From: Methanobacterium sp. UBA279
GTDB lineage: Archaea; Methanobacteriota; Methanobacteria; Methanobacteriales; Methanobacteriaceae
Assembly: GCA_002502855.1 (NCBI GenBank)
Contig: DAQK01000009.1
Coordinates: forward strand, 1-11,115
Reading direction: 5' to 3'
DNA: 11,115 nt
A program made the translations under genes and the position numbers. The notes beneath the pieces are model-generated. The model was not told where the DNA came from. It made no database searches and worked only from the letters and a program-made list of their open reading frames with translations. Shown piece after piece: positions 1 to 7,700 of this stretch. Every line of letters starts with the position of its first letter. Within the stretch, counting starts at the first letter, position 1.

Positions 1-95
1 TTTTCACACTAAATCAGACACCCTGCTTCATATATATCGTTTTGAATCATATATTTTTTAGAATTAAATTTGTCCCTTATCAACATACTAAAGAA

Positions 96-111
96 TTTAT
101 AAATTATAAAA
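96..111 (+). promoter_or_regulatory. Probable glyA promoter (TATA box)
   Basis: TTTATAAATT (96-105) runs directly into TTATAAAA (104-111), the best archaeal TATA-like stretch ahead of glyA, with A-rich sequence before it that could act as a weak BRE. Initiation about 25 bp downstream would give a leader of roughly 75-80 nt. The whole region is AT-rich, so the exact box is uncertain and other TATA-like stretches exist closer to the gene. Confidence 0.4.
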
Positions 112-198
112 GTTAATCCTCAAATAGAAGTCATTGTTTTATTGTTAACTAATAAAATTGGTAACTAACATTAATAATGATATTTTTCAAGATTATCC

Positions 199-203
199 GG
201 AGG
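199..203 (+). promoter_or_regulatory. Ribosome-binding site that sets the glyA start
   Basis: GGAGG lies 6 nt before the ATG at 210. It falls downstream of another in-frame ATG at 177, so it supports 210 as the start and rejects the longer reading. Confidence 0.8.
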
Positions 204-209
204 AATGTA

Positions 210-1478
210 ATGTCTCGAAACCAAAAATACGCTCTTAATATTAAAAAAATCACCAAAGAGCATCATGAATGGATGAAAAATAGTATAAATCTTATAGCCA
301 GTGAGAATATAACAAGCAGGGATGTGAGAGAAGCTTTAGCTTCTGACCTGTCCCATAGATACGCGGAAGGCCTTCCCTGTGAAAGGATGTATCAGGGCTG
401 TGGCTATATCGACCAAGTGGAAAACCTCACCATCGACCTTTCTAAAAAATTATACAACGCGGAACATGTCAATGTCCAGCCAGTGTCCGGTGTGACTTCT
501 AACCTAGCCTCATTCTTCGCCTTAGCTGATCACGGCGATTTAATGATGGCCCTGGAGGTGCCTAAGGGGGGCCATATAAGCCATGCCGGTGTAAGCGCAG
601 CCGGTATAAGGGGACTTAAGACCATTGCCCACCCTTTTGATACGGATGAAATGAACATCGACTCCGATGCCATGATAAAAAAGATCCTGGAGAAGAAACC
701 TAAAATAGTCCTATTCGGTGGTAGCCTTTTCCTGTTCCCCCATCCAATAAGTGAAGCCCGGGAAGCAGCAGACGAAGTGGGCGCTAAGATAATGTATGAT
801 GGAGCACATGTCCTGGGCCTTATAGCTGGAAGCCAGTTCCAGGATCCCTTCAAAGAAGGTGCCGACCTCATATCAGCCAGTACCCATAAAACCTTCCCTG
901 GTCCGCAGGGTGGTATAATTCTCTGTAAAGAAGAACTTAAAAGTGATATCGATGAAGCAGTGTTCCCTGGTGTGGTCAGTAACCATCACCTGCACCACCT
1001 GGCAGCTCTGGGTATCTCCACCGCTGAAATGCTGGAATTCGGTAAAGATTACGCCCATCAGATCATCAAAAATGCCAAGGCACTGGCGGCCAATCTCTAT
1101 GAGGCCGGTTTCAATGTGTTCTGTGAAGATAAAGGATTCACCGAATCACACCAGGTGGTGATGGATGTGTCCAACCTGGGCAGTGCCTCCCAGTTCGCAG
1201 TAACGCTTGAATCTAACAATATAATCCTCAATAAGAACCTGCTTCCCTGGGACAACGTGAATGACACCGATAACCCTTCCGGTATAAGGGTCGGTACCCA
1301 GGAATTAACCCGTCGTGGACTTAAGGAATCTGAGATGGATGAAGTAGCCCAATTCATAAAGAGGGTGGTTATAGATGGTGAAAACGTTAAAGATGAGGTC
1401 ACTGAATTTATAAACCAGTACACTACCGTCCATTACTCATTTAAAGAAACCCCTGGCTACGATTACATCGAGTTTTAA
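210..1478 (+). CDS. glyA: Serine hydroxymethyltransferase
   Basis: This is a cytosolic PLP enzyme that interconverts serine and glycine and passes the one-carbon unit to a pterin carrier; in Methanobacteriales this is expected to be tetrahydromethanopterin. The 422-residue product has the normal family length and is fold-type I throughout. Visible motifs are the N-terminal LIASEN and RYAEGLP segments, YDGAH with D197 and H200 (equivalent to the PLP-contacting Asp and His), and STHKTFPGPQGG with the Schiff-base lysine at K227. The C-terminal part contains SGIRVGTQELTRRG, which should bind the substrate carboxylate. I chose ATG 210 over ATG 177 because GGAGG sits 6 nt before it and the extra residues are not SHMT-like. 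The gene is followed after 72 bp by a probable dihydromethanopterin reductase, which fits a pterin-dependent role. Carrier specificity is inferred from lineage, not seen in the sequence. Confidence 0.97.
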   Translation: MSRNQKYALNIKKITKEHHEWMKNSINLIASENITSRDVREALASDLSHRYAEGLPCERMYQGCGYIDQVENLTIDLSKKLYNAEHVNVQPVSGVTSNLASFFALADHGDLMMALEVPKGGHISHAGVSAAGIRGLKTIAHPFDTDEMNIDSDAMIKKILEKKPKIVLFGGSLFLFPHPISEAREAADEVGAKIMYDGAHVLGLIAGSQFQDPFKEGADLISASTHKTFPGPQGGIILCKEELKSDIDEAVFPGVVSNHHLHHLAALGISTAEMLEFGKDYAHQIIKNAKALAANLYEAGFNVFCEDKGFTESHQVVMDVSNLGSASQFAVTLESNNIILNKNLLPWDNVNDTDNPSGIRVGTQELTRRGLKESEMDEVAQFIKRVVIDGENVKDEVTEFINQYTTVHYSFKETPGYDYIEF

Positions 1479-1550
1479 TCCAGGATGAAACTTTAATTAA
1501 ATAATTCAACCAAAGATTAAAGATAACGATTCAATCAGAAGGTTGAAAAG

Positions 1551-2258
1551 ATGAGGATTGCATGGGGAATAACCGGAGCCGGACATCTGCTGGAAGCCAG
1601 TGTGGATGTCCTGAAATATATAAAAAATGAAGGCCATGATCTATCCATATATCTCTCCGGGGCTGGTGAGGAAGTCCTGAGAATGTATGGACTGTTCAAT
1701 CGGGTTAAAAGTTTAACTGGAAAGGGTTACTACAACGAACTCATCCTGGAGAAGGACCAGGAACGAAGCTATCCCATGACCGGCCGGTTTTCCCTGGGAA
1801 AATACGATCTCCTGGTGGTTTCGCCCACCACCTCCAACACCATCGGAAAGATAGTTAACGGGATCGCCGACACCCTGGTGACCAACGCGGTGGCTCAGGC
1901 AGGTAAGGGCAAGGTTAAAACCCTTATAATACCCGTGGATCTGGAAGCAGGCGATCTGGAAACAGTTCTACCATCCAAGCTGGAGCTCGAACTCTGCCAG
2001 CACTGTGAAGTATGTGAAGCAGCAGAAGCCTGCCCCCAAGACGCCATCACCCCTGGTGTGGAGATAAACCTGTTAAAATGTAAAGGCTGCGGAATATGCC
2101 AGCAGGCCTGTCCCTACCAGGCCATAACAGGCGGTAGGAAAATAACCATCCACATGAGGGAAATAGATATCGAGAACACCCATAAATTGTTTGATTTTGA
2201 TGGTGTAGAAGTTTTAGCCAGTCCTGAGGAAGTTAAGAAGTTTTTAACCAAGGAATGA
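1551..2258 (+). CDS. dmrX: Iron-sulfur flavoprotein, probable dihydromethanopterin reductase (acceptor), DmrX type
   Basis: The 235-residue protein joins an N-terminal flavoprotein (FMN-binding) domain of about 145 residues to a C-terminal ferredoxin domain. The N-terminus WGITGAGHLL and the segment SPTTSNTIGKIVNGIADTL (about residues 91-109) are typical of HFCD-like flavoproteins of the MJ0208 archaeoflavoprotein group. Two four-cysteine clusters follow: C149, C152, C155, C161 (CX2CX2CX5CP) and C177, C180, C183, C187 (CX2CX2CX3CP), both suited to [4Fe-4S] binding. A homologous iron-sulfur flavoprotein of Methanosarcina mazei was characterised as a dihydromethanopterin reductase, the last step of tetrahydromethanopterin synthesis; I infer the same role here. 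The neighbouring glyA, which uses that carrier, supports this. The start is preceded by a modest GAAGGTTG element. The gene may be read from the glyA promoter or from an AT-rich stretch near 1490-1506. Another electron-transfer role within the archaeoflavoprotein family cannot be excluded. Confidence 0.75.
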   Translation: MRIAWGITGAGHLLEASVDVLKYIKNEGHDLSIYLSGAGEEVLRMYGLFNRVKSLTGKGYYNELILEKDQERSYPMTGRFSLGKYDLLVVSPTTSNTIGKIVNGIADTLVTNAVAQAGKGKVKTLIIPVDLEAGDLETVLPSKLELELCQHCEVCEAAEACPQDAITPGVEINLLKCKGCGICQQACPYQAITGGRKITIHMREIDIENTHKLFDFDGVEVLASPEEVKKFLTKE

Positions 2259-2288
2259 ATATTTTAAATATATAAATATGAATAAATA

Positions 2289-2362
2289 TAATCTTCCAGA
2301 AGTCTAATCACAGAAATTAATCTTCCGAATGTTAAACTTCAAGATATTTAATCTTCCAGAAG
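2289..2362. repeat. Short direct repeats (TAATCTTCCAGAAG) in the convergent 3' gap
   Basis: TAATCTTCCAGAAG occurs exactly at 2289-2302 and 2349-2362, 60 bp apart. A shorter copy, TAATCTTCC, starts at 2318, close to halfway between them. The last copy includes the stop codon and final codons (LLED) of the minus-strand gene, so the other copies look like echoes of that gene's 3' end. The repeats lie between two convergent genes; no strong hairpin or T-run terminator is obvious. Confidence 0.6.
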
Positions 2363-2635
2363 CCCCAAGAGATACGCTGTCATCTCCAGCTCCTCCCGGG
2401 CCCGGAAATCCTCCGGGTTTATCTGTGCTTCCTCACTTTTAAAGGGGTAGAACTTCTCCTCAAAGTACACCGTTAAAAAAAGTTCACCACATATAACTAC
2501 AACTGGATCCTGTAACCGTTCTTTGAGCTTCTTTAAAGATTCCAGATCTAAATTTTTAACCTGATATGTGACATAGTAGCTTTCATTTTCTTCTGAAAAC
2601 CCGTATTCTACCACTTTTACCTCCATTTGAGCCAT
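2348..2635 (-). CDS. Conserved-looking small protein of unknown function
   Basis: I do not recognise the family. The 95-residue product is acidic and soluble, with no signal peptide, membrane segment or cysteine cluster (a single Cys at 49). It begins with a probable beta-strand (MEVKVVEYGF), continues with a second (SYYVTYQVKNL), a charged helix LESLKKLKERL (31-41), two hydrophobic strands (PVVVICGELFLTVYF, 44-58) and a C-terminal helix from about 77 to 94. This suggests a small alpha/beta fold. The start at 2635 is backed by GAAGGAGATA, whose GGAG is 8 nt upstream; an ATG three codons in has no such site. It is on the same strand as the DUF192 gene, 125 bp downstream of it, and could share its transcript or use an AT-rich promoter near 2697-2712. 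Clean coding character, a strong ribosome-binding site and no better overlapping ORF make it a real gene. Confidence 0.8.
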   Translation of the reverse strand: MAQMEVKVVEYGFSEENESYYVTYQVKNLDLESLKKLKERLQDPVVVICGELFLTVYFEEKFYPFKSEEAQINPEDFRAREELEMTAYLLGLLED

Positions 2636-2650
2636 GGCGTTATCTCCTTC

Positions 2651-2752
2651 TTTCCAGATTTAATTTATCCTGGATTTCTAGATTTAAGGATTTCCTGATT
2701 TAATTTTAAACCTAACCTTCTAAATTTATTCAAACCCTGGATTTCTAGATTT
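2651..2752. repeat. Two interleaved direct repeats between the small minus-strand genes
   Basis: CCTGGATTTCTAGATTT is present without mismatch at 2669-2685 and 2736-2752. A second motif, TTTCC(A/T)GATTTAATTT, is present at 2651-2666 and 2691-2706. The order is A-B-A-B, so most of the 125-bp gap is made of two alternating repeat units. They could be slippage products in AT-rich DNA or binding sites; the sequence alone does not decide. Confidence 0.6.
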
Positions 2753-2760
2753 TATTTTTT

Positions 2761-3138
2761 TTAAGCCAGTTCACAAGTGAAATCCAATTTATCCCCTATT
2801 TCAGTACCGGAAGATGTGCCTTCCTCTAATTCTACCACGAACCTGGCTGGTTCTCTGGGATTGTACATCTGCCAGGGTTTCAGGTGAACCTTATCCACCA
2901 CCACTTTTCCTTCGTCTAAGAATAAAACATCCAGGGGTATCCTCATAAAGAACATGTGTATCCCTGAGCCGCGTCTGCCTCTTCCTTCCGGGATCTTCAA
3001 AACCAAACCCCGTTCTATGCTCCCTTTAAGCATCAACCCCATGAACCGGGAGATGAAGCTGTTGGCCATATCTGCATAGCCCACCTTCATTTGCTTAGTT
3101 TTATTTATGATTAAAAATCCATCCTGGTAATCCGGCAT
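2761..3138 (-). CDS. DUF192 family protein
   Basis: The 125-residue product carries the features of the DUF192 family: FMGLMLKGS (32-40) corresponding to the family's GLM-R segment, the central MFFMRIPLDVLFLDEGKVV (62-80) corresponding to the WMKNT-PLDI-FID signature, and VVELEEGTSSGTEIGDKLDF (101-120) corresponding to the ELxxG...GD ending. The length matches a single complete domain. There is no signal peptide, unlike many bacterial members, so it is expected to act in the cytoplasm. The biochemical function of the family is unknown to me. The start at 3138 has GGTG 8 nt upstream and a TATA-like box at 3181-3190; a later in-frame ATG at residue 17 (MKVGYADM) lacks an evident site, though the first 16 residues are not part of the conserved domain. 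The gene is divergent from mat and upstream of the 95-residue unknown protein on the same strand. Confidence 0.88.
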   Translation of the reverse strand: MPDYQDGFLIINKTKQMKVGYADMANSFISRFMGLMLKGSIERGLVLKIPEGRGRRGSGIHMFFMRIPLDVLFLDEGKVVVDKVHLKPWQMYNPREPARFVVELEEGTSSGTEIGDKLDFTCELA

Positions 3139-3180
3139 AATTATTACACCAAACCTGATTTTCTTGTATTTCTTTTAATT

Positions 3181-3190
3181 ATATTATAAA
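3181..3190 (-). promoter_or_regulatory. Probable promoter of the DUF192 gene
   Basis: Read on the minus strand this is TTTATAATAT, a good TATA-box match. Initiation about 25 bp downstream would give a short leader of about 20 nt ahead of the ATG at 3138. Confidence 0.5.
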
Positions 3191-3256
3191 CGGAAGTACT
3201 TATAATTTGAATGATGAATCTCTACTAGTGAACTTTAATAAATAGAAAGTGAAATT

Positions 3257-3266
3257 TTTATAAATA
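3257..3266 (+). promoter_or_regulatory. Probable mat promoter (TATA box)
   Basis: TTTATAAATA is preceded by GTGAAA (3249-3254), which could act as the BRE. Initiation about 25 bp downstream would give a leader of about 95 nt before mat, long enough to contain the small ORF at 3309-3362. A second T/A-rich stretch (3273-3291) could be an alternative box. Confidence 0.45.
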
Positions 3267-3308
3267 CGATCATTTTTATATCATAAATATTAAAGCATAG
3301 CCCATACC

Positions 3309-3362
3309 ATGGAAGAACTTACGGTGAAAATTGAACTAATAAAATTTTATGGTCCTTTTTGA
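3309..3362 (+). CDS. Possible 17-codon ORF upstream of mat (leader peptide or gene remnant)
   Basis: An ATG at 3309 opens a reading frame for MEELTVKIELIKFYGPF that ends with TGA at 3360-3362, only 7 nt before the mat ribosome-binding site and 20 nt before the mat ATG. No Shine-Dalgarno sequence precedes it. T/A-rich sequence at 3273-3291 lies 18-36 bp upstream of the ATG, which would fit leaderless translation. The peptide has no methionine run, so it does not resemble a classic attenuator for a SAM gene. Its alternating hydrophobic pattern ending in GPF recalls the first strand of MoaD/ThiS-type ubiquitin-fold proteins, so it could be the stump of a lost gene. It may equally be chance. Confidence 0.22.
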   Translation: MEELTVKIELIKFYGPF

Positions 3363-3369
3363 ATAGATT

Positions 3370-3375
3370 GGAGGT
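3370..3375 (+). promoter_or_regulatory. Ribosome-binding site that sets the mat start
   Basis: GGAGGT lies 7 nt before the ATG at 3383 and is downstream of an in-frame TTG at 3359, so it supports 3383 as the start. Confidence 0.8.
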
Positions 3376-3382
3376 TAATATT

Positions 3383-4588
3383 ATGAGGAATATCATTGTA
3401 GAAGAGCTCATACAAAAGCCCATTGAACAACAGGACATTGAAATAGTTGAAAGAAAAGGAATAGGACACCCTGACAGTATAAGCGACGGAATCGCTGAAT
3501 CTGTAAGCCGGGCTCTGAGTGAAACTTATATAGAAAAATTCGGTGGTGTACTACACCACAACACCGACGAAGTGCAGATAACCGCCGGTGAATCTGACCC
3601 TCAATTTGGTGGTGGAGACATAATAAAGCCCATGGACATCCTGCTTACTGGAAGAGGTATTGCAGAAGTTGACGGTACTAAAATAGGTCTGGACAGGATA
3701 GCCATCACCGCTGCCAAGGAATATCTAAATGAACATATACTAAATCTGTGTGTGGAAACCTGCACCGTGGTGGAGTGTAAGATTGGCCATGGATCAGGGG
3801 ATCTGGTACATGTTTTCGGGAGGGAAGACGCAGTACCCTCATCAAATGACACTTCCTTCGGAGTGGGATATGCACCGTTTTCAGAGACAGAAAACATCGT
3901 CATGCAAACCGAATTAATGCTTAACTCCCCTGAATTTAAAAAGAAATATCCCGAGATAGGTGAGGATATAAAGGTCATGGGACTGCGGGAACATAACAAA
4001 ATAACCTTAACCATCGCCATAGCCATGGTCGACCAGTACATAGATGACCTGGATCATTACACCAATGTATTAGGGGAAATAAAGGATATTGTCCTGGAGG
4101 AAACCATAGGATACACCTCCCGGGATGTTGAAGTCTTCATAAACACTGCAGACAGCCTGGATAAAGACAATCCCTCGGTATATATAACTGTGACCGGTAC
4201 CTCCGCTGAGATGGGGGACGATGGTTCAGTTGGCAGGGGTAACCGTGCTAATGGACTTATAACACCTAACCGGCCCATGTCTATGGAGGCAACCTCTGGT
4301 AAAAATCCAATAAACCACGTAGGGAAGATATACAACTTACTCTCCAATGAAATGGCTAACGACATAACCAAACACGTGGATGGAGTGCAGCAGATCCATA
4401 TCATGCTTTTAAGCCAGATAGGTAAACCCATAGATCAGCCTAAAGCAGCCAGCGCCCAGATCATACCCACTGAAGGGTACAGTCTGAATTCCGTCCAATC
4501 TGAAGTGGAAGCAATTATGGATTCCTGGCTGGCAGATATAAGTAAAATTACAGAGATGCTGGTTGAAGGGAAACTACGCACCTTTTAA
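3383..4588 (+). CDS. mat: S-adenosylmethionine synthetase, archaeal type
   Basis: The enzyme makes S-adenosylmethionine from methionine and ATP in the cytoplasm, supplying methyl groups and radical-SAM enzymes. The 401-residue product is the archaeal class, which differs strongly from bacterial MetK but keeps the catalytic motifs. These are ERKGIGHPDSISDGIAE with H29, P30 and D31 (25-41), GHGSGDLVHVFGRED (about 135-149) with the ATP-binding region, and a glycine-rich block TGTSAEMGDDGSVGRGNRANG followed by RPMSMEATSGKNPINHVGK (about 271-315). The protein has normal family length and no truncation. The start at ATG 3383 is chosen on GGAGGT 7 nt upstream. The gene stands alone between a divergent DUF192 gene and ileS, with its own probable promoter at 3257 and a T-rich terminator after the stop. 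Confidence 0.97.
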   Translation: MRNIIVEELIQKPIEQQDIEIVERKGIGHPDSISDGIAESVSRALSETYIEKFGGVLHHNTDEVQITAGESDPQFGGGDIIKPMDILLTGRGIAEVDGTKIGLDRIAITAAKEYLNEHILNLCVETCTVVECKIGHGSGDLVHVFGREDAVPSSNDTSFGVGYAPFSETENIVMQTELMLNSPEFKKKYPEIGEDIKVMGLREHNKITLTIAIAMVDQYIDDLDHYTNVLGEIKDIVLEETIGYTSRDVEVFINTADSLDKDNPSVYITVTGTSAEMGDDGSVGRGNRANGLITPNRPMSMEATSGKNPINHVGKIYNLLSNEMANDITKHVDGVQQIHIMLLSQIGKPIDQPKAASAQIIPTEGYSLNSVQSEVEAIMDSWLADISKITEMLVEGKLRTF

Positions 4589-4593
4589 ATTTA

Positions 4594-4617
4594 TTTTTTA
4601 AATTTCCCCCTTTTTTT
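4594..4617 (+). terminator. T-rich terminator after mat
   Basis: Shortly after the mat stop there are two T runs, TTTTTT (4594-4599) and TTTTTTT (4611-4617), separated by AAATTTCCCCC. Archaeal polymerase typically terminates at such oligo-T tracts without a hairpin. The following promoter-like region before ileS fits a transcription-unit boundary here. Confidence 0.6.
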
Positions 4618-4658
4618 ATCTGATTTAATTTATTTTCTAAAAAGATAACAAAGACTAT

Positions 4659-4670
4659 TTTTTATAACTA
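4659..4670 (+). promoter_or_regulatory. Probable ileS-purL promoter
   Basis: TTTTTATAACTA contains a TATA-like box that would place initiation near 4690 and give a leader of about 50 nt. Other AT-rich stretches nearby (for example around 4680-4690) could serve instead. Confidence 0.35.
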
Positions 4671-4743
4671 TTAATACAATTAATATATCAATTACAAATT
4701 TAGATTACTCAATATAAACTTCTTAAATCAGGGAGAAATAGAA

Positions 4744-7700
4744 ATGCCAATAAAGGAGGCACCACACTCATACAATCACCAGGAACTAGAGGAAGAAATA
4801 CAGGAATTCTGGAGGGCAAACCAGATATACCATAAAAGCCAGCAACTCAGGGAGAACGGACCTAGATATTCATTTTTAGATGGCCCGCCTTACTGCAGTG
4901 GACGCATCCACCTGGGAACAGCCTGGAACAAGGTTATAAAAGACACCTTCCTCAGGTTCAAGGGCATGTCCGGATTCAACGTCCGCAGACAGGCCGGCTG
5001 GGACACCCATGGCCTGCCCATAGAACATAAAGTAGAGGGAATCCTGGGCCTTAAAAGTAAAAAAGAGATAGAAGAGAAGATTGGGATCGATAACTTCGTG
5101 AAACAGTGCCGGGAATTTGCAATAAAAAACAAAGCCATCATGACCGGGCAGTTCCAGATGCTAGGTGTGTGGATGGACTGGGACGATCCTTATGTCACCT
5201 TTGACACTAAATATATGGAGTCCTGCTGGTGGACGCTCCAGAGAGCTCATGAAAAGGATTTACTCGTGAACGACCTCCGGGTGATAACCTGGTGCCCCCG
5301 CTGTGAAACAGCACTGGCTATGGCCGAGATAGACTATGAAAACAAGGACGACCCCTCCATATACGTGAAATTCCCCCTTAAAACAGCCGAAGGAAACCAG
5401 TACATCTTGATCTGGACCACCACACCCTGGACCCTGCCCGCCAACATGGCCGTCTGTGTACATCCTGATTATGACTACGCCTATGTCGAAGTGGACGGTG
5501 AAGTCCTGATAATGGCCGAGGCACTGGTAGAATCCCTGATGGAAACATTATTTCCTGAGGGAAAAGATTACGAGATTGCGAGTACTGTTAAGGGGTCTGA
5601 ACTTGAAGGTTTAACCTACAACCACCCCCTCCTGGAGGAAATACCCATACAGAGGGAGTTTGAACATATGATACTCCCTGGAGACCATGTGACCCTAACT
5701 GAGGGTACTGGGTGTGTTCACACCGCCCCGGGCCACGGTCCCGACGATTTCGAGATAGGAAAAAAATACGGGTTACCCATATTCTGTCCTGTAGATGAGG
5801 CAGGGTTATTCAAGGAAGAGGCCGGCAAATATGAAGGGGAGTTTGTGAAGGAGGCAGACCCCTATATTATCGCGGATTTAGATACACATGGACTGCTTTT
5901 AAAATCTGACATCATAAGTCACCGTTACGGTTTCTGCTGGAGGTGTAAAACCCCCATAATCTACCTGGCCACCCAGCAGTGGTTTTTGAAGATCACAGAT
6001 ATAAAGGACCAGATGCTAGCTGAACTCGACCGGGTGGAATGGATCCCATCCTGGGCCGGGGAAAGCCGGTTCAGGAACTGGGTGGAAAATGCCCGGGACT
6101 GGACCATATCCCGGCAGAGATACTGGGGAATACCCATACCCATATGGACCTGCTCCCAGTGTGATGAGATAAAAGTAGTGGGTTCTATAAACGAGTTAAA
6201 GGAACTGGCACATGAAGGATCCCTTAAAGGGGATTTCATACACCGCCCCCATGTGGATGAGATAACTATTAAATGTTCCTGCGGGGGCAGTATGACCAGG
6301 ATACCCGATGTCTTAGATGTGTGGATCGACTCGGGGGTTGCCGGATGGGCGGCGCTGTACTATCCCCGGGAGAAGGAAGCATTCGAGAAATGGTACCCTT
6401 ACGATTTCATAACCGAAGGGCACGACCAGACCAGGGGATGGTTCTACTCCCAGCTGGGCTGTGGAGTGATATCCTTGGACAGCACCCCCTACCAGAAGGT
6501 TTTAATGCACGGATTCACCCTCGATGAGGAGGGTAAGAAGATGAGCAAATCCCTGGGCAACGTCGTCGAACCAGACGAGGTCATCCAGCAGTTTGGTGCT
6601 GACGTCCTCAGATTCTACCTCCTATGGGGTAATAAACCCTGGGAGGATTTGAAGTTCAACTGGGACGAAGTAAAAACGGTTAACAAGATGTTCAACATCC
6701 TGTGGAACGTGTATGTCTTCACCACCACTTACATGTCCATAGACAACTTCAACCCCACCTTATACCAGGAAGAGGATTTGAAATTCCGTGATGAAGACCG
6801 GTGGATAATATCCAGGATCAACACGGTGGCCCGGGAGGTGACAGAGGCCCTTGATTCCCTGCACCTGCACAAGGCAACCCGGAGCATCAACGAGTTCATA
6901 CTGGAAGATCTGAGCCGCTGGTATGTACGTTTAATCAGGGGGCGCACCTGGATAGAAAAGGAAGACCCCGATAAACTAGGGGCATATTACACCCTTTATC
7001 ATGTTATGAAACAGCTTATAACCTTACTGTGCCCTATAGCCCCTCATATTACTGAAAAAATATATCAAAACCTTGTCCTGGAAGTAGAAGTGGATGAACC
7101 GGCCAGCGTGCATATGCTGGACTGGAAATTCGATGAAAACCTTATCAATGAAGATTTAGAGGAAGATATGGATGTAATCCGGGAGATAATCGAGGCATGC
7201 GCCCGGGCACGGGATATAGCCCGTTACAAACTAAGATGGCCCGTTAAAGAGGTGGTCATAGTCTCCGAGGATGTTAAGATTCTAAAGGCAGCCCGTAACC
7301 TCAACCATATCATCATGGAACAGGCCAATACCAAGAAACTCCTTTCCTCCAACGACTTCCAGAACCTGAGGATAACTGCCAAGCCCAACCTGAAAACCTT
7401 AGGACCCAAACTAAGGGAAGATGTGCCTAAAGTGGCTGCTGCACTGGAGGATGCTGATGGGGCAGAAATAGTGAACATACTGGAATCTCAAGGGAAATAT
7501 GTAGTGGATGTAGGGGGCAAGCCTATCGAACTTTCTGCAGATGATGTCCTCTTTGAAACTGAACTCCCTGAAAACATCGTCACCGCTGACTTTGAAAATG
7601 GAAGCGTGTTCGTGGATACTGAGTTAACCCGGGAAATACTATCAGAGTCCATGGCACGTGAACTCATAAGGAGGATACAGGACATGCGGAAGGACCTGGA

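Noticed and set aside
177..209. Longer glyA reading from ATG 177
   Set aside because: GGAGG lies inside this stretch, 6 nt before ATG 210, and the extra residues MIFFKIIRRNV do not look like an SHMT N-terminus.
530..1423. Antisense and alternate-frame ORFs within glyA
   Set aside because: They overlap a clear SHMT gene, lack ribosome-binding sites and have shadow-like composition.
2289..2752. CRISPR array
   Set aside because: The repeats are too short and few, with irregular spacing, and one copy is part of a coding sequence.
3359..3382. Upstream TTG start for mat
   Set aside because: The ATG at 3383 has a strong GGAGGT at the right distance, whereas the TTG would place that site inside the gene.
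3267..3382. SAM riboswitch in the mat leader
   Set aside because: I could find only a weak 5-bp pairing (ACCAT 3306-3310 with ATGGT 3349-3353) and none of the usual riboswitch architecture.
3601..4431. Minus-strand ORFs opposite mat
   Set aside because: They are antisense shadows of a well-conserved enzyme gene with no start signals.
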